Shown: positions 12,556-21,781, counted from the stretch's first letter. The stretch: DNA of 32,853 nt from Alphaproteobacteria bacterium (GCA_013389075.1 JACAEB010000019.1:1-32853); one strand, 5' to 3'. The notes: generated by a model from the letters alone, not told the origin. Made by a program: numbers and translations.

Positions 12556-12785
12556 GGGTGCTTGTTCCTCTCGTTACCCAAAGTTGAACCACGGCCCGCG
12601 AGTGGTGAGTGGCCTGGCGCACGATCCCATGTCGCCCCCCTCACCGGGCCTTCGCCGAGGCGAGGGCCCTTGCGGCCCGCTCCCCGGCACGACTGCCGGC
12701 AAACGGGCCCCCTGGCCCGCCTGCCGCCTCTCCTGGACGGTCCGTCCCCGACCTCTCCCGGTCCGGTGGACCCGTCCTAAAAATC

Positions 12786-13229
<444 letters not shown>

Positions 13230-13306
13230 CTAGGAAAATCAAGCGGTACCTCGGGAGCCTCCCCTGGGACATCTTGGCCGGAGCCTAAGGTTTAGTCTGT
13301 CCGCCC

Positions 13307-13337
13307 AAAAAATGGGCCGCAGCTGATGCGGCCCATT
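13307..13337 (-). terminator. Strong rho-independent terminator downstream of the receptor remnant
   Basis: Minus strand ATGGGCCGCA-TCAGC-TGCGGCCCAT followed by TTTTT; perfect 10-bp stem. Confidence 0.85.
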
Positions 13338-13363
13338 CCGTCCCGAAGGGTTCTGCCCAACCT

Positions 13364-13591
13364 TCAGAAGCGAAGCTTGAGCTGCAGCCGGACCGTGCGG
13401 GGCTCCACGGGATGGAAATGAATGTCCTCCACCGGCGCGGGCTCAGGCAGCCATGCGAACGGATTCCGCGGCGGCTTGATCTGGTCGCGGTCTATCCCCT
13501 TAGTTGTGACAGGCGCCGCTCCGGCGCCCCGCTTGTAAGGGCAATATGAGGATGGATCACATGCCCCTGCGTGCCCGTCACGACGTTCTGG
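13364..13591 (-). pseudogene. Start-less 3' remnant, probable TonB-dependent receptor C-terminus
   Basis: Minus-strand frame reads ...CPYKRGAGAAPVTTKGIDRDQIKPPRNPFAWLPEPAPVEDIHFHPVEPRTVRLQLKLRF*; last beta strand with terminal Phe as in outer-membrane receptors. No ATG/GTG/TTG start; closed upstream by TGA at 13592-13594. Confidence 0.5.
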
Positions 13592-13619
13592 TCAGACCGA
13601 TGATCGGGGAGGGGTCGGC

Positions 13620-14021
13620 ATGCATCGCGTGACGATCACCATCGACGACGCGCTGATGGCCCAGCTCGACGCCTATATGGCGGCGCACGGCCATTCGAAC
13701 CGGTCGGAGGCGGTGCGCGGGCTCGTCCGCGACACGCTCGACCGCGAGCGCCTCGCGGCCGATGCGTCCGGCACCTGCATCGGCACGCTCAGCTATGTGT
13801 ACAATCACGAGGAGCGCGAGCTCGCCAAGCGGCTCACGCAGACCGGCCACGCCCATCACGCCCTGACGGTCTCGACGCTGCACGTGCATCTCGATCACGA
13901 TCGGTGCCTCGAGGTCGCGGTGCTCAAGGGAGAGGCCGGCGATCTGCAGCATTACGCCGATCATGTGCTGACCGAGCGCGGCGTCTTCTCGGGGGAGCTC
14001 CACCTCGTGCCCACCGCCTGA
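13620..14021 (+). CDS. nikR: Nickel-responsive transcriptional regulator NikR
   Basis: 133 aa MHRVTITIDDALMAQLDAYMAAHGHSNRSEAVRGLVRDTL (RHH) plus HAHHALTVSTLHVHLDHDRCLEVAVLKG nickel-site region. Confidence 0.93.
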   Translation: MHRVTITIDDALMAQLDAYMAAHGHSNRSEAVRGLVRDTLDRERLAADASGTCIGTLSYVYNHEERELAKRLTQTGHAHHALTVSTLHVHLDHDRCLEVAVLKGEAGDLQHYADHVLTERGVFSGELHLVPTA

Positions 14022-14060
14022 CGGCGGCGGCGCCGCCGCTTCGCAACGGAGGAATCCGCC

Positions 14061-15596
14061 ATGTCCGCCATCGACCCGCGCACGCCGGTCCTCATCGGCT
14101 GCGGTCAGTCAACCTGGCGCGGCGCGCCCGACCGCCCGACGACCTACAAGTCCATGCTGGTCGAGGCCGGCAGAGCCGCGCTCGCCGATACGGGGGCGGA
14201 TGTCGGCGGGGCCATCGATACGGTCGCGGTGGTGCGCTTCTGGGTCGATTCGCTGCCCTTCGATACGGGCGTGCCGCGGCTCACCAATCCCCCCCGCTCG
14301 CTTGCCCAGGCACTTGGCCTTGCCCCCCGCACCCACGCCTATACGGCGGTCGGCGGCAACACGCCGCAGATGCTCGTCAACCGGTACGCGGACGCCATTG
14401 CGCGCGGCGAGGTGGAGACCGTGCTGATCGCCGGCGCCGAGGCCCACAGGAGCCTTGCGGCGGTCCAGAAGACCGGCGGCGATATCTCGGCCTGGGGCGA
14501 GGAGCGCGGCGTGCCCGACCTCGTGATCGGCGACGACCGGCCCGGCATGAGCCCGCACGAGCTCGCCCATGGCGTCGGCATCCCCTCCTCCACCTACCCG
14601 CTCTTCGAGGAGGCCTATCGAAAGCATCGCGGCCGCAGCAGAGCCGGCCACAAGGTGGTCATGGGCGCGCTGATGAGCCGGCTCTCGGAGGTCGCCGCGG
14701 ACAATCCGCTCGCCTGGTTCCCGGTGAAGCGGAGCCCGGAGGAGATCGTCCGCCCCTCGCCCGAGAACCGGATGATCTCGACCCCCTACACGAAATTCAT
14801 GAATGCGGTGGACTCGGTGGACCAGTCGGCCGCGCTCGTCCTCACCTCCGCCGGACGGGCCGAGGCGCTCGGCGTGCCGCGCGGGAAGTGGGTGTTTCTC
14901 CACGGGGCGGCGGAGGCGAACGAGATCTGGCACGTCTCGGACCGGGTCGATTTCCATTCCTGCGGGGCGATTCGCGCCATGGTGCAGGCGGCGATGGAGA
15001 TGGCCCGGATCGGCCTTCCCGACATCGCGGCCTTCGACCTCTATTCCTGCTTTCCGGTGGCGATCGAGATCGCCTGTGCCGAGATCGGTCTGCATGAGGA
15101 CGATCCGCGCGGGGTGAGCGTCACCGGCGGGCTGCCCTATTTCGGCGGGCCGGGCAACAATTACGTCACCCATTCCATCGCCACGATGATGGAGCGCCTG
15201 CGCGCCCGTCCCGGCGCCTACGGCCTCGTCACGGCGAATGGCTGGTATCTGACCAAGCATGCCTGCGGGATCTATTCGACGCGCCCGCCCGATGGGCCCT
15301 GGACGCGCCCGGACATGGCGGCGCTTCAGGCCCGGCTCGACGCCCGCGAGCACCCGGCCTTCACCGAAACGCCGCACGGCCGCGGGAAGGTGGAGACCTG
15401 CACCGTGTTTCACGACCGCGCCGGCCCGCGCAAGGTGATCCTCTACGGGCGGCTCGAGGACGGGCGGCGCTTCCTCGCCAACACCCCGCGCGAGGCCGCC
15501 GACATCCTCGAACGCTTCGACGCCGAGGACCTGATGGGGGCGCGCGGCACGGTCGAGCGGGGGCCCGACGGCCGCAACCAGTTCGTACCCGGATAA
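14061..15596 (+). CDS. Thiolase-like / acetyl-CoA acetyltransferase family protein
   Basis: 511 aa; PVLIGCGQSTWRG, YTAVGGNTPQMLVNRYADAIARGEVETVLIAGAEA, GLPYFGGPGNNYVTHSIATMME. Confidence 0.85.
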   Translation: MSAIDPRTPVLIGCGQSTWRGAPDRPTTYKSMLVEAGRAALADTGADVGGAIDTVAVVRFWVDSLPFDTGVPRLTNPPRSLAQALGLAPRTHAYTAVGGNTPQMLVNRYADAIARGEVETVLIAGAEAHRSLAAVQKTGGDISAWGEERGVPDLVIGDDRPGMSPHELAHGVGIPSSTYPLFEEAYRKHRGRSRAGHKVVMGALMSRLSEVAADNPLAWFPVKRSPEEIVRPSPENRMISTPYTKFMNAVDSVDQSAALVLTSAGRAEALGVPRGKWVFLHGAAEANEIWHVSDRVDFHSCGAIRAMVQAAMEMARIGLPDIAAFDLYSCFPVAIEIACAEIGLHEDDPRGVSVTGGLPYFGGPGNNYVTHSIATMMERLRARPGAYGLVTANGWYLTKHACGIYSTRPPDGPWTRPDMAALQARLDAREHPAFTETPHGRGKVETCTVFHDRAGPRKVILYGRLEDGRRFLANTPREAADILERFDAEDLMGARGTVERGPDGRNQFVPG

Positions 15597-15617
15597 ATCA
15601 GCGAGGACGCGCATCCC

Positions 15618-16166
15618 ATGCCGAAACTCTATATGGTGCGTCACGGCAAGGCCGCCGCCGCCTGGGGCGAGGACCCCGATCCGGGCCTCGATGGAACGGG
15701 CCATGATCAGGCGAAAGCCGTTGCAAGGGGGCTCGCCGGCATGGGCCCGCTGCTGATCGTCACGAGCCCGCTCCGGCGCTGCCGCGAGACCGCTGCCCCG
15801 CTCGCCGCGCTCTGGGGGATCGAGCCGCGCATCCTCGATGCGGTGCGCGAGGTGCCCTCGCCCGCGCCCGATTTCGCGAGCCGGGGCGAATGGCTGCGCG
15901 GCTTCCTCTCGCGGAGCTGGAGCGAGGTCGAGCCCTCCGTGCTGGCCTGGCGGCAGGGGCTGATCGCGGCCCTGTGCGCCCTCTCCGAGGACAGCGTGGT
16001 CTTCACCCACTTCGTGCCCATCAACGTCGCTGTGGGCGCGGCCCAGGGCACCGAGCGCGTGGTCAATTTCCGCCCCGATCACTGCTCGGTCACCGTCTTC
16101 CAGGCCGACCGCCACGCGCTCACCCTCCTCTCGCTGGGTCGGGACGCCGAAACCCAGATCCGCTGA
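15618..16166 (+). CDS. Histidine phosphatase family protein (SixA-like)
   Basis: MPKLYMVRHGKAAAAWGEDPDPGLDGTGHDQA; RHG motif, SPLRRCRETA, later VFTHFVPIN. Confidence 0.85.
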   Translation: MPKLYMVRHGKAAAAWGEDPDPGLDGTGHDQAKAVARGLAGMGPLLIVTSPLRRCRETAAPLAALWGIEPRILDAVREVPSPAPDFASRGEWLRGFLSRSWSEVEPSVLAWRQGLIAALCALSEDSVVFTHFVPINVAVGAAQGTERVVNFRPDHCSVTVFQADRHALTLLSLGRDAETQIR

Positions 16167-16170
16167 ACCC

Positions 16171-16929
16171 GTGACAGAGACCGAGTTCGCCCTCCTCGTC
16201 GATCTGCACAAGGACAATCCGCGCCAGGGACCGGGACGGGTGGCCGACACCGGGCGCGCCATCGAGCTCTCGGGCCTGTCGCCGTCGCCCGCGCTCCGCC
16301 TCGCCGATATCGGCTGCGGAACCGGCGCCGCCGCGCTCGTGCTCGCCCGGCGGCTCGGCGGACATGTGACGGCAATCGATCTCTCGCCCGTCTTTCTCGA
16401 CACCCTCCGGCGGCGGGCGGGCGCCGAGGGCCTCGCCGGAGACATCACCCCGGTCGCTGCGTCCATGGAGGCCCTGCCCTTCGCGCCCGGCACCTTCGAC
16501 GCGATCTGGTCGGAAGGCGCCATCTACTGCATGGGCTTTGCGGCGGGGCTCGCCGCCTTTCGCCCCCTGCTCCGGCCCGGGGGCATTCTCGCGGTCTCGG
16601 AGCTGACCTGGCTCACCGACGAGCGGCCCGCGGAACTGGAGGCCCATTGGAGCGCCGCCTATCCCGAAGTGGGGACGGCGGCCGCCAAGCTCGCCGCGAT
16701 GAGAGCCGCGGGCTACACCCCGCTCGGCTGGTTCCCCCTGCCCGCCTCCGCCTGGCTCGACGCCTATTACGCCCCGCTGAGGGCGCGCTTTCCGGCCTTC
16801 CTCGCCCGCCATGCGGACACCCCCCTCGCGCGGGAGCTGGTCCGGCTCGAGGAGGAGGAGATGGCCCTCTACGAGCGCAACGCCGCCCATGTGAGCTATG
16901 GCTATTATGTGGCGCGGCGCGCCGGCTGA
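16171..16929 (+). CDS. Class I SAM-dependent methyltransferase (GTG start)
   Basis: LADIGCGTGAAALVLARRLGGHVTAIDLSPVFL motif I; begins 5 nt after the phosphatase stop. Confidence 0.87.
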   Translation: MTETEFALLVDLHKDNPRQGPGRVADTGRAIELSGLSPSPALRLADIGCGTGAAALVLARRLGGHVTAIDLSPVFLDTLRRRAGAEGLAGDITPVAASMEALPFAPGTFDAIWSEGAIYCMGFAAGLAAFRPLLRPGGILAVSELTWLTDERPAELEAHWSAAYPEVGTAAAKLAAMRAAGYTPLGWFPLPASAWLDAYYAPLRARFPAFLARHADTPLARELVRLEEEEMALYERNAAHVSYGYYVARRAG

Positions 16930-16946
16930 GCCCCTGCGCACTCGAC

Positions 16947-16966
16947 AGGGCCCGCGTACGGGCCCT
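16947..16966 (+). other. Perfect 8-bp hairpin AGGGCCCG-CGTA-CGGGCCCT
   Basis: Intergenic, between the methyltransferase and the split hydrolase; no T-tract. Confidence 0.4.
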
Positions 16967-17021
16967 AGTCTTGGGCCCAACCGCGCCGCCCAAGGGCGCG
17001 GAGACGAGGGGAGGATCTTCG

Positions 17022-18491
17022 ATGAGCGCTGCTTTGCTCCGTATGCTGTGCGCCGTCTGTCTGGTGATGCTCGCGGCCTGCGGCGAGGAGGGCGGCGGAC
17101 AGACGGCCGCACCGGCCGAACGCCCCGCGACCGGGGCGCCGGCCCCCGCCGCCGTCCCGCCCGAGGTCACGCCGCAGCTCGCCACGATCGGCTAGGGCTG
17201 GATGGCCCATGTCATCTGCACCAGCCATTTTGCCGCCGGCCGCTCGGTGGACGAGATGCGGAAGGTGGAGTTCGGCGAAGGCTCGAACCCGACGCTCTCG
17301 GCCTACACGATCGAGGTCGACGAGGCGGGGCGGTCCGTCACGGTGAGCCTGCCGGAGCTTGCCTCGAGCACGGCGGTCTGGCGCGAGGGCCTTGGCTGCG
17401 CGCTCGCCATCGACACGAGCATCGAGGCGCTGCGGGCGCAACGTCGCCCCGAATCTCCGCGCCCGCCGGTCAATGACGCGGTGCTCTGGCCCGAGGGCAC
17501 CGGCCTCGACGAGGCAGCGCTCGGCATCGACCGGGCGAAGCTGAACGGCGCGCTCGACTTCGCCATCGCCCATGCGCGCGAAGGTCGCGGTACACGGAGC
17601 GTCGTCGTCGTGCATGGCGGGCGGCTCGTCGGCGAGGCCTATGCGGCCGGCACGACGCGCGACACGCCCCATTACGGCGCCTCGATGACGAAATCGGTGG
17701 CCGGGATGCTGATCGGCCAGCTCGTCGGGGATGGCCGGCTGTCGCTCGCCGATACGAAGCTGCGGCCCGAATGGCAGGGAGCGGACGATCCGCGTGGGGC
17801 GATCACCCTCGACCATCTGATGCGCATGTCGAGCGCGCTCGAATTCGACGAGACCTATGTCGCCGAGTCCGACGCGAACATCATGCTCTTCGCCCGCGCC
17901 GACGCGGCGGCCTATGCGGCGCAAAAGCCCCTCCTCGCCGATCCCGGCACGCGCTGGTCCTATTCGAGCGGCACCACCAACATCCTCATGGCCATCGCGC
18001 GCGACACGTTCGGCGGCGACGAGGCGGCCTATCTCGCCATGCCCTGGGTCCGGCTGTTCGAGCCGCTGGGCCTGCGCACGGCCGTCTTCGAGACCGATCC
18101 GACCGGGACCTATGTCGGCTCGAGCTATCTGTGGGCCTCGGCGCGCGACTTCGCCCGGCTCGGCCTTCTCCTCCTCAATGACGGGGTCTGGGGCGGCGAG
18201 CGCCTCCTGCCCGAGGGCTGGGTGCGCTACATGGCGACGCCGACCCCCGCCGATCCCGAGCACCGCTACGGCGGCCAGATCTGGCTCTCGGGCGCCACGG
18301 ACGGCGCGGGACCCGCGCCGGTCATGGAGATGCGCGGCTATGGCGGGCAGAGCGTGACGGTCATACCGGCCCATGACCTCGTCGTCGTCCGCATGGGGTG
18401 GGATTTCGGCGTCGATCCCTGGCCCCACAGAGCCTTTCTCGAAAAGGTCATCGAGGCCGTCCGGCCCGCGAGCGCGGAGGTCACGCCCTGA
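17022..18491 (+). pseudogene. Serine hydrolase (beta-lactamase family) lipoprotein interrupted by in-frame TAG
   Basis: ATG 17022 gives MSAALLRMLCAVCLVMLAACGEEGGG...TPQLATIG, then TAG at 17193-17195, then the same frame continues GWMAHVICTSHFAAGRSVDEM...YGASMTKSVAGMLIG. The intact ORF after the stop begins at ATG 17202. Confidence 0.75.
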
Positions 18492-19303
18492 GCACCCCCG
18501 CCACCACGGGCCGGATCGCGGGCAAGACGGCGATCGTCACGGGCGCCGCGCGCGGCATCGGCGCTGCCATCGCGGCGCGCTTCGCGGCGGAGGGCGCGCG
18601 CGTCCTCCTCACCGATCTCAACGAGGCGGAGGGCGAGGCGCGGGCCGGGGCGATCCGGCAGGCGGGCGGCACCGCCCGCTTCCTCGCCCAGGACGTCGCG
18701 GTCGAGGCGGGCTGGACCCGTGTCGTGCAGGCGGCCGAGGCGGAGTTCGGGCCGATCGACATCCTCGTGAACAATGCCGGGCTGTTCCTAGCCCGCCCGC
18801 TCCCGGAGTCGACGCTCGAGGATCTGCATCGTCTGTGTGCGGTGAACATCGACGGGGTCTTTCTCGGCACCCGCGCCGCCATGGACTGCGCGCGTCGCAG
18901 GCCAACCGACGGGCCGCGCCTCTCGGTGATCAACCTGTCCTCCGTGGCCGGACTGAAGGGCGCATCCAATACCTCGATCTACAGCCTGACCAAGGGCGCG
19001 GTCCGGCTGTTCACGAAGGCCGTGGCGCTCGAATGCGCCTCGGCCGGCCTGCCCATGCGCGTCAACTCCGTCCATCCGGGCGTGATGGATACCGAGATGG
19101 CGCGCGAGGTGATGCAGAAGCTCGTCGACGACGGCCTCGTGACGAGCCCCGGCGAGGCGCGGGACTTCATCGCCCTGCGTCATCCGCTGAAGCGGATGGG
19201 CACGGCCGAGGACGTGGCGGCGACGGCCCTCTTCCTCGCCTCGGAGGAGTCGTCCTTCTACACGGGCGCCGAACTCGTCGTGGATGGCGGCTTCACGCTC
19301 TGA
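18488..19303 (+). CDS. SDR family NAD(P)-dependent oxidoreductase
   Basis: GKTAIVTGAARGIGAAIAARFA, NNAG, SSVAG...YSLTKGAV. Probable CTG start at 18488 with GGAGG 7 nt upstream; the ATG at 18398 lies within the upstream gene. Confidence 0.85.
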   Translation: MSTPATTGRIAGKTAIVTGAARGIGAAIAARFAAEGARVLLTDLNEAEGEARAGAIRQAGGTARFLAQDVAVEAGWTRVVQAAEAEFGPIDILVNNAGLFLARPLPESTLEDLHRLCAVNIDGVFLGTRAAMDCARRRPTDGPRLSVINLSSVAGLKGASNTSIYSLTKGAVRLFTKAVALECASAGLPMRVNSVHPGVMDTEMAREVMQKLVDDGLVTSPGEARDFIALRHPLKRMGTAEDVAATALFLASEESSFYTGAELVVDGGFTL

Positions 19304-20141
19304 GCGGCGCGCGGCGTGTCCGGAGCTGGGTGCCGGCCCTCAGCACCTCGTCCCCCTCGACCAGCCGGCCCGGCTCGATCAGCCTTTCGCCCTCGCGCAC
19401 CGCCGCGAGCGGACCGCCGAGCGCGTCGTAGAGCTCGGCATAGGAGTCGATCACGAAATAGGCGGGCTGGAGATCGTCGATGAAATAGTCCGTGCGCATC
19501 ACCCGTCCGGGCTCGAAGCGCAGGATGTGGGGCGAGGCGTCCTCGAGGCAGTACCGGGTTTCGGCCGGCGAGGAGACGATGCCCGAGCCGTAGATGCGCA
19601 GTCCCGCCGGCGTCCGCATGAGCCCGAACTCCACGGTGAACCAGAAGAGCCGCGAGAGCGCGGCCCGCTCCGCCTCCCCGCGCGCGCCGAGCCAGCGCCG
19701 CGCATAGGCCTCGAGAAAGTCGGCGAAGACGGGCTCGGTCAGCATCGGCGCGTGGCCGAACACGTCGTGGAAGATGTCGGGCGCCTCGATATAGTCGAGC
19801 TGATGGCCCTGGCGGATGAACACGCCGGCGGGAAACAGGCGATGGGCGAGCAGCGTGTAGAAGGCGGCATCGGGGATCGTGCCGGCCACCCCCACGAGCC
19901 GCCAGCCGGTGAGCGCCGCGAGGCGGGCATTGAGATCGGCGAAGGACGGGATGCCCCCCGGCCGCAGGCCAAGTCGCTGAACGCCCGAAAGGAAGGCCGG
20001 CGTCACCCGGGACGGCAGGAGCGTCGCCATGCGCTCGACCAGCCGGTCCCACACGGCATGCCGGTCCGGACCGTAGCCCGCCCAGTCCTGATCGACCGTT
20101 TCGTCCAGCGCCTCGGCGAGGCCGCGCGAAATCACGGACAT
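19293..20141 (-). CDS. phhA: Phenylalanine 4-monooxygenase
   Basis: HQLDYIEAPDIFHDVFGHAPMLTEPVFADFLEAY, FWFTVEFGL; iron-binding His/His/Glu pattern. Start MSVISRG at 20141 preferred to 20216. Confidence 0.95.
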   Translation of the reverse strand: MSVISRGLAEALDETVDQDWAGYGPDRHAVWDRLVERMATLLPSRVTPAFLSGVQRLGLRPGGIPSFADLNARLAALTGWRLVGVAGTIPDAAFYTLLAHRLFPAGVFIRQGHQLDYIEAPDIFHDVFGHAPMLTEPVFADFLEAYARRWLGARGEAERAALSRLFWFTVEFGLMRTPAGLRIYGSGIVSSPAETRYCLEDASPHILRFEPGRVMRTDYFIDDLQPAYFVIDSYAELYDALGGPLAAVREGERLIEPGRLVEGDEVLRAGTQLRTRRAPLRA

Positions 20142-20290
20142 GCCTGCCCCTCGTCCCGTCTCCCTGCCACCGCAGGTCAGCTTGCAATCTTCGTTCCGGG
20201 CTGACGGAATTTTCACCCGGATTTTTCATCCTTTTCGAGAAATGTGATGCATATGTTCCAGATTGGCCTGTCCTGTGAACGGTTCGTTTC

Positions 20291-20746
20291 ATGCTCGATG
20301 CCATCGATCGTCAGATCCTCGCCGCCCTCCAGGCCGATGCGAGCCTCTCGCACCAGGCGCTCGCCGAGCGCGTGGGCGCCTCGCCCACCTCGTGCTGGCG
20401 CCGCATCCGCGCGCTCGAGGAGGCGGGCATCCTGCGCAAGCGCGTGGCCCTCGTGGACGGGGCGCGCGTCGATCTCGGGGTGAGCGTGCTCTGCGGCATC
20501 CGCCTCAAGAGCCATTCGCCGGCGGCGCGGCGCGACATCGAGCGGCTCGTAGCGACGCGGCCGGAGATCCTCGAGGGTTACGCCATGTCCGGCGAGATCG
20601 ACTACATGCTCCGCATCGTCGTCCGGGATGTGTCCGCCTACGAACAGTTTCTGACCGGCTGGCTGCTGGACAATCCGCACATCGCCTCGGCGAGCTCCAG
20701 TTTCGCCCTGCGGCAGATCAAGTACGAGACCGCGCTGCCGGTGTGA
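20291..20746 (+). CDS. Lrp/AsnC family transcriptional regulator
   Basis: MLDAIDRQILAALQADASLSHQALAERVGASPTSCWRRIRALEEAGIL; divergent from phhA. Confidence 0.93.
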   Translation: MLDAIDRQILAALQADASLSHQALAERVGASPTSCWRRIRALEEAGILRKRVALVDGARVDLGVSVLCGIRLKSHSPAARRDIERLVATRPEILEGYAMSGEIDYMLRIVVRDVSAYEQFLTGWLLDNPHIASASSSFALRQIKYETALPV

Positions 20747-20902
20747 CGTTAACCATGATCGGCGCCGTCCGCCGGCTCAGGTGAGGGGAAAGTGCAACAG
20801 TTTCGCTCCGTTTCCCTGTGAATTACTCGGAATCAGCGTGCCGACCGGGGGCGCGGCATTGAGGCCGGCCCCGTCTTGCGTCTATCCTTTCGGTGATCGG
20901 AT

Positions 20903-21757
20903 GTGGGTCAGGCGTGGGGAGTGCGGCAAATGCTCGGTGCGGGACGATTGCGGGCAGGCCTCATCGAGCCGGCGCAGGTTCCCTTTCCCTGGGCGCGGGA
21001 GGAACTGCTGCTCGACGCCGATCTTGCGCCCGGCGCGCGGGGCCTGCCCGTCCGTGTGCTCCAGGAACATCTCAATCTCAACGGCCAGGGCGTGGCGATC
21101 GACGCGGAGTTCGGGATCGTGACCGAAACGGCCGTGCGCGCGATCCAGCGATCGCGCCGCCTCAAGCCGACGGGCACGGTCGACCAGGCCCTGTTCGACG
21201 AACTCACGCTCCCCTTGCGCGCCGCCGTCTCGCCCCTGCCGAGCGCCGCCCGCCGCTTCCACGAGGCGGTGAACGCCACCGCCCTCCAGCACCGGCGCAA
21301 CTTCCCCCGCGCGGTGGGGCCCGAACCCAATATGGGCCCCTGGGTGCGGCTCTACATGCACGGCTACGAAGGGCCGTCCTATCCCTGGGCGATCGGCTTC
21401 GTGCTCTTCGTGCTCGGCCAGGCGGCCTTCCACGCCGGCCACGAAATGCCCCTCTACCCCGCCTGGACCCCCGACGCGCTCGCGACCGACGCGCGCGGCC
21501 GGGGCCTCCTCGTGACCGAGCGCGATCTCGACAATCCCGACATGCGGGCCGAGCTGCTCCAGTCCGGCGCGGTGTTCCTCCAGCGCGACCCGGGCGGGGA
21601 CTATGTCCATGCCGGGTTCGTCCACAAGCTCGCCCGCGAGACCTTCACCACCACCGAAGCCGCCCCGCCGAACCTCTCCGGCTATGAGGGCAGCGCCGTC
21701 ACGAGCCGCCTGCGCGGCTTCCGGCACATGGACTTCATCTCCTTCGCGGATGTGTGA
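20903..21757 (+). CDS. Peptidoglycan-binding domain protein with CHAP/NlpC-like C-terminus
   Basis: GARGLPVRVLQEHLNLNGQGVAIDAEFGIVTETAVRAIQRSRRLKPTGTVDQALFDEL (PG_binding_1-like) then YPWAIGFVLFVLGQA ... GAVFLQRDPGGDYVHAGFVHKLARETFTTTEA. Start position uncertain. Confidence 0.7.
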   Translation: MGQAWGVRQMLGAGRLRAGLIEPAQVPFPWAREELLLDADLAPGARGLPVRVLQEHLNLNGQGVAIDAEFGIVTETAVRAIQRSRRLKPTGTVDQALFDELTLPLRAAVSPLPSAARRFHEAVNATALQHRRNFPRAVGPEPNMGPWVRLYMHGYEGPSYPWAIGFVLFVLGQAAFHAGHEMPLYPAWTPDALATDARGRGLLVTERDLDNPDMRAELLQSGAVFLQRDPGGDYVHAGFVHKLARETFTTTEAAPPNLSGYEGSAVTSRLRGFRHMDFISFADV

Positions 21758-21781
21758 GGACACGGAGCGGGCGGCCCCTCA

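Noticed and set aside
6800-12780. Very long plus-strand ORFs (910 aa and 1098 aa) opposite tig/nnr/glnA
   Set aside because: They also cross a tRNA and intergenic repeats; typical GC-driven open frames antisense to well-supported genes.
14109-16523. 804-aa minus-strand ORF opposite the thiolase-like, phosphatase and methyltransferase genes
   Set aside because: Shadow ORF spanning three sense genes and their junctions.
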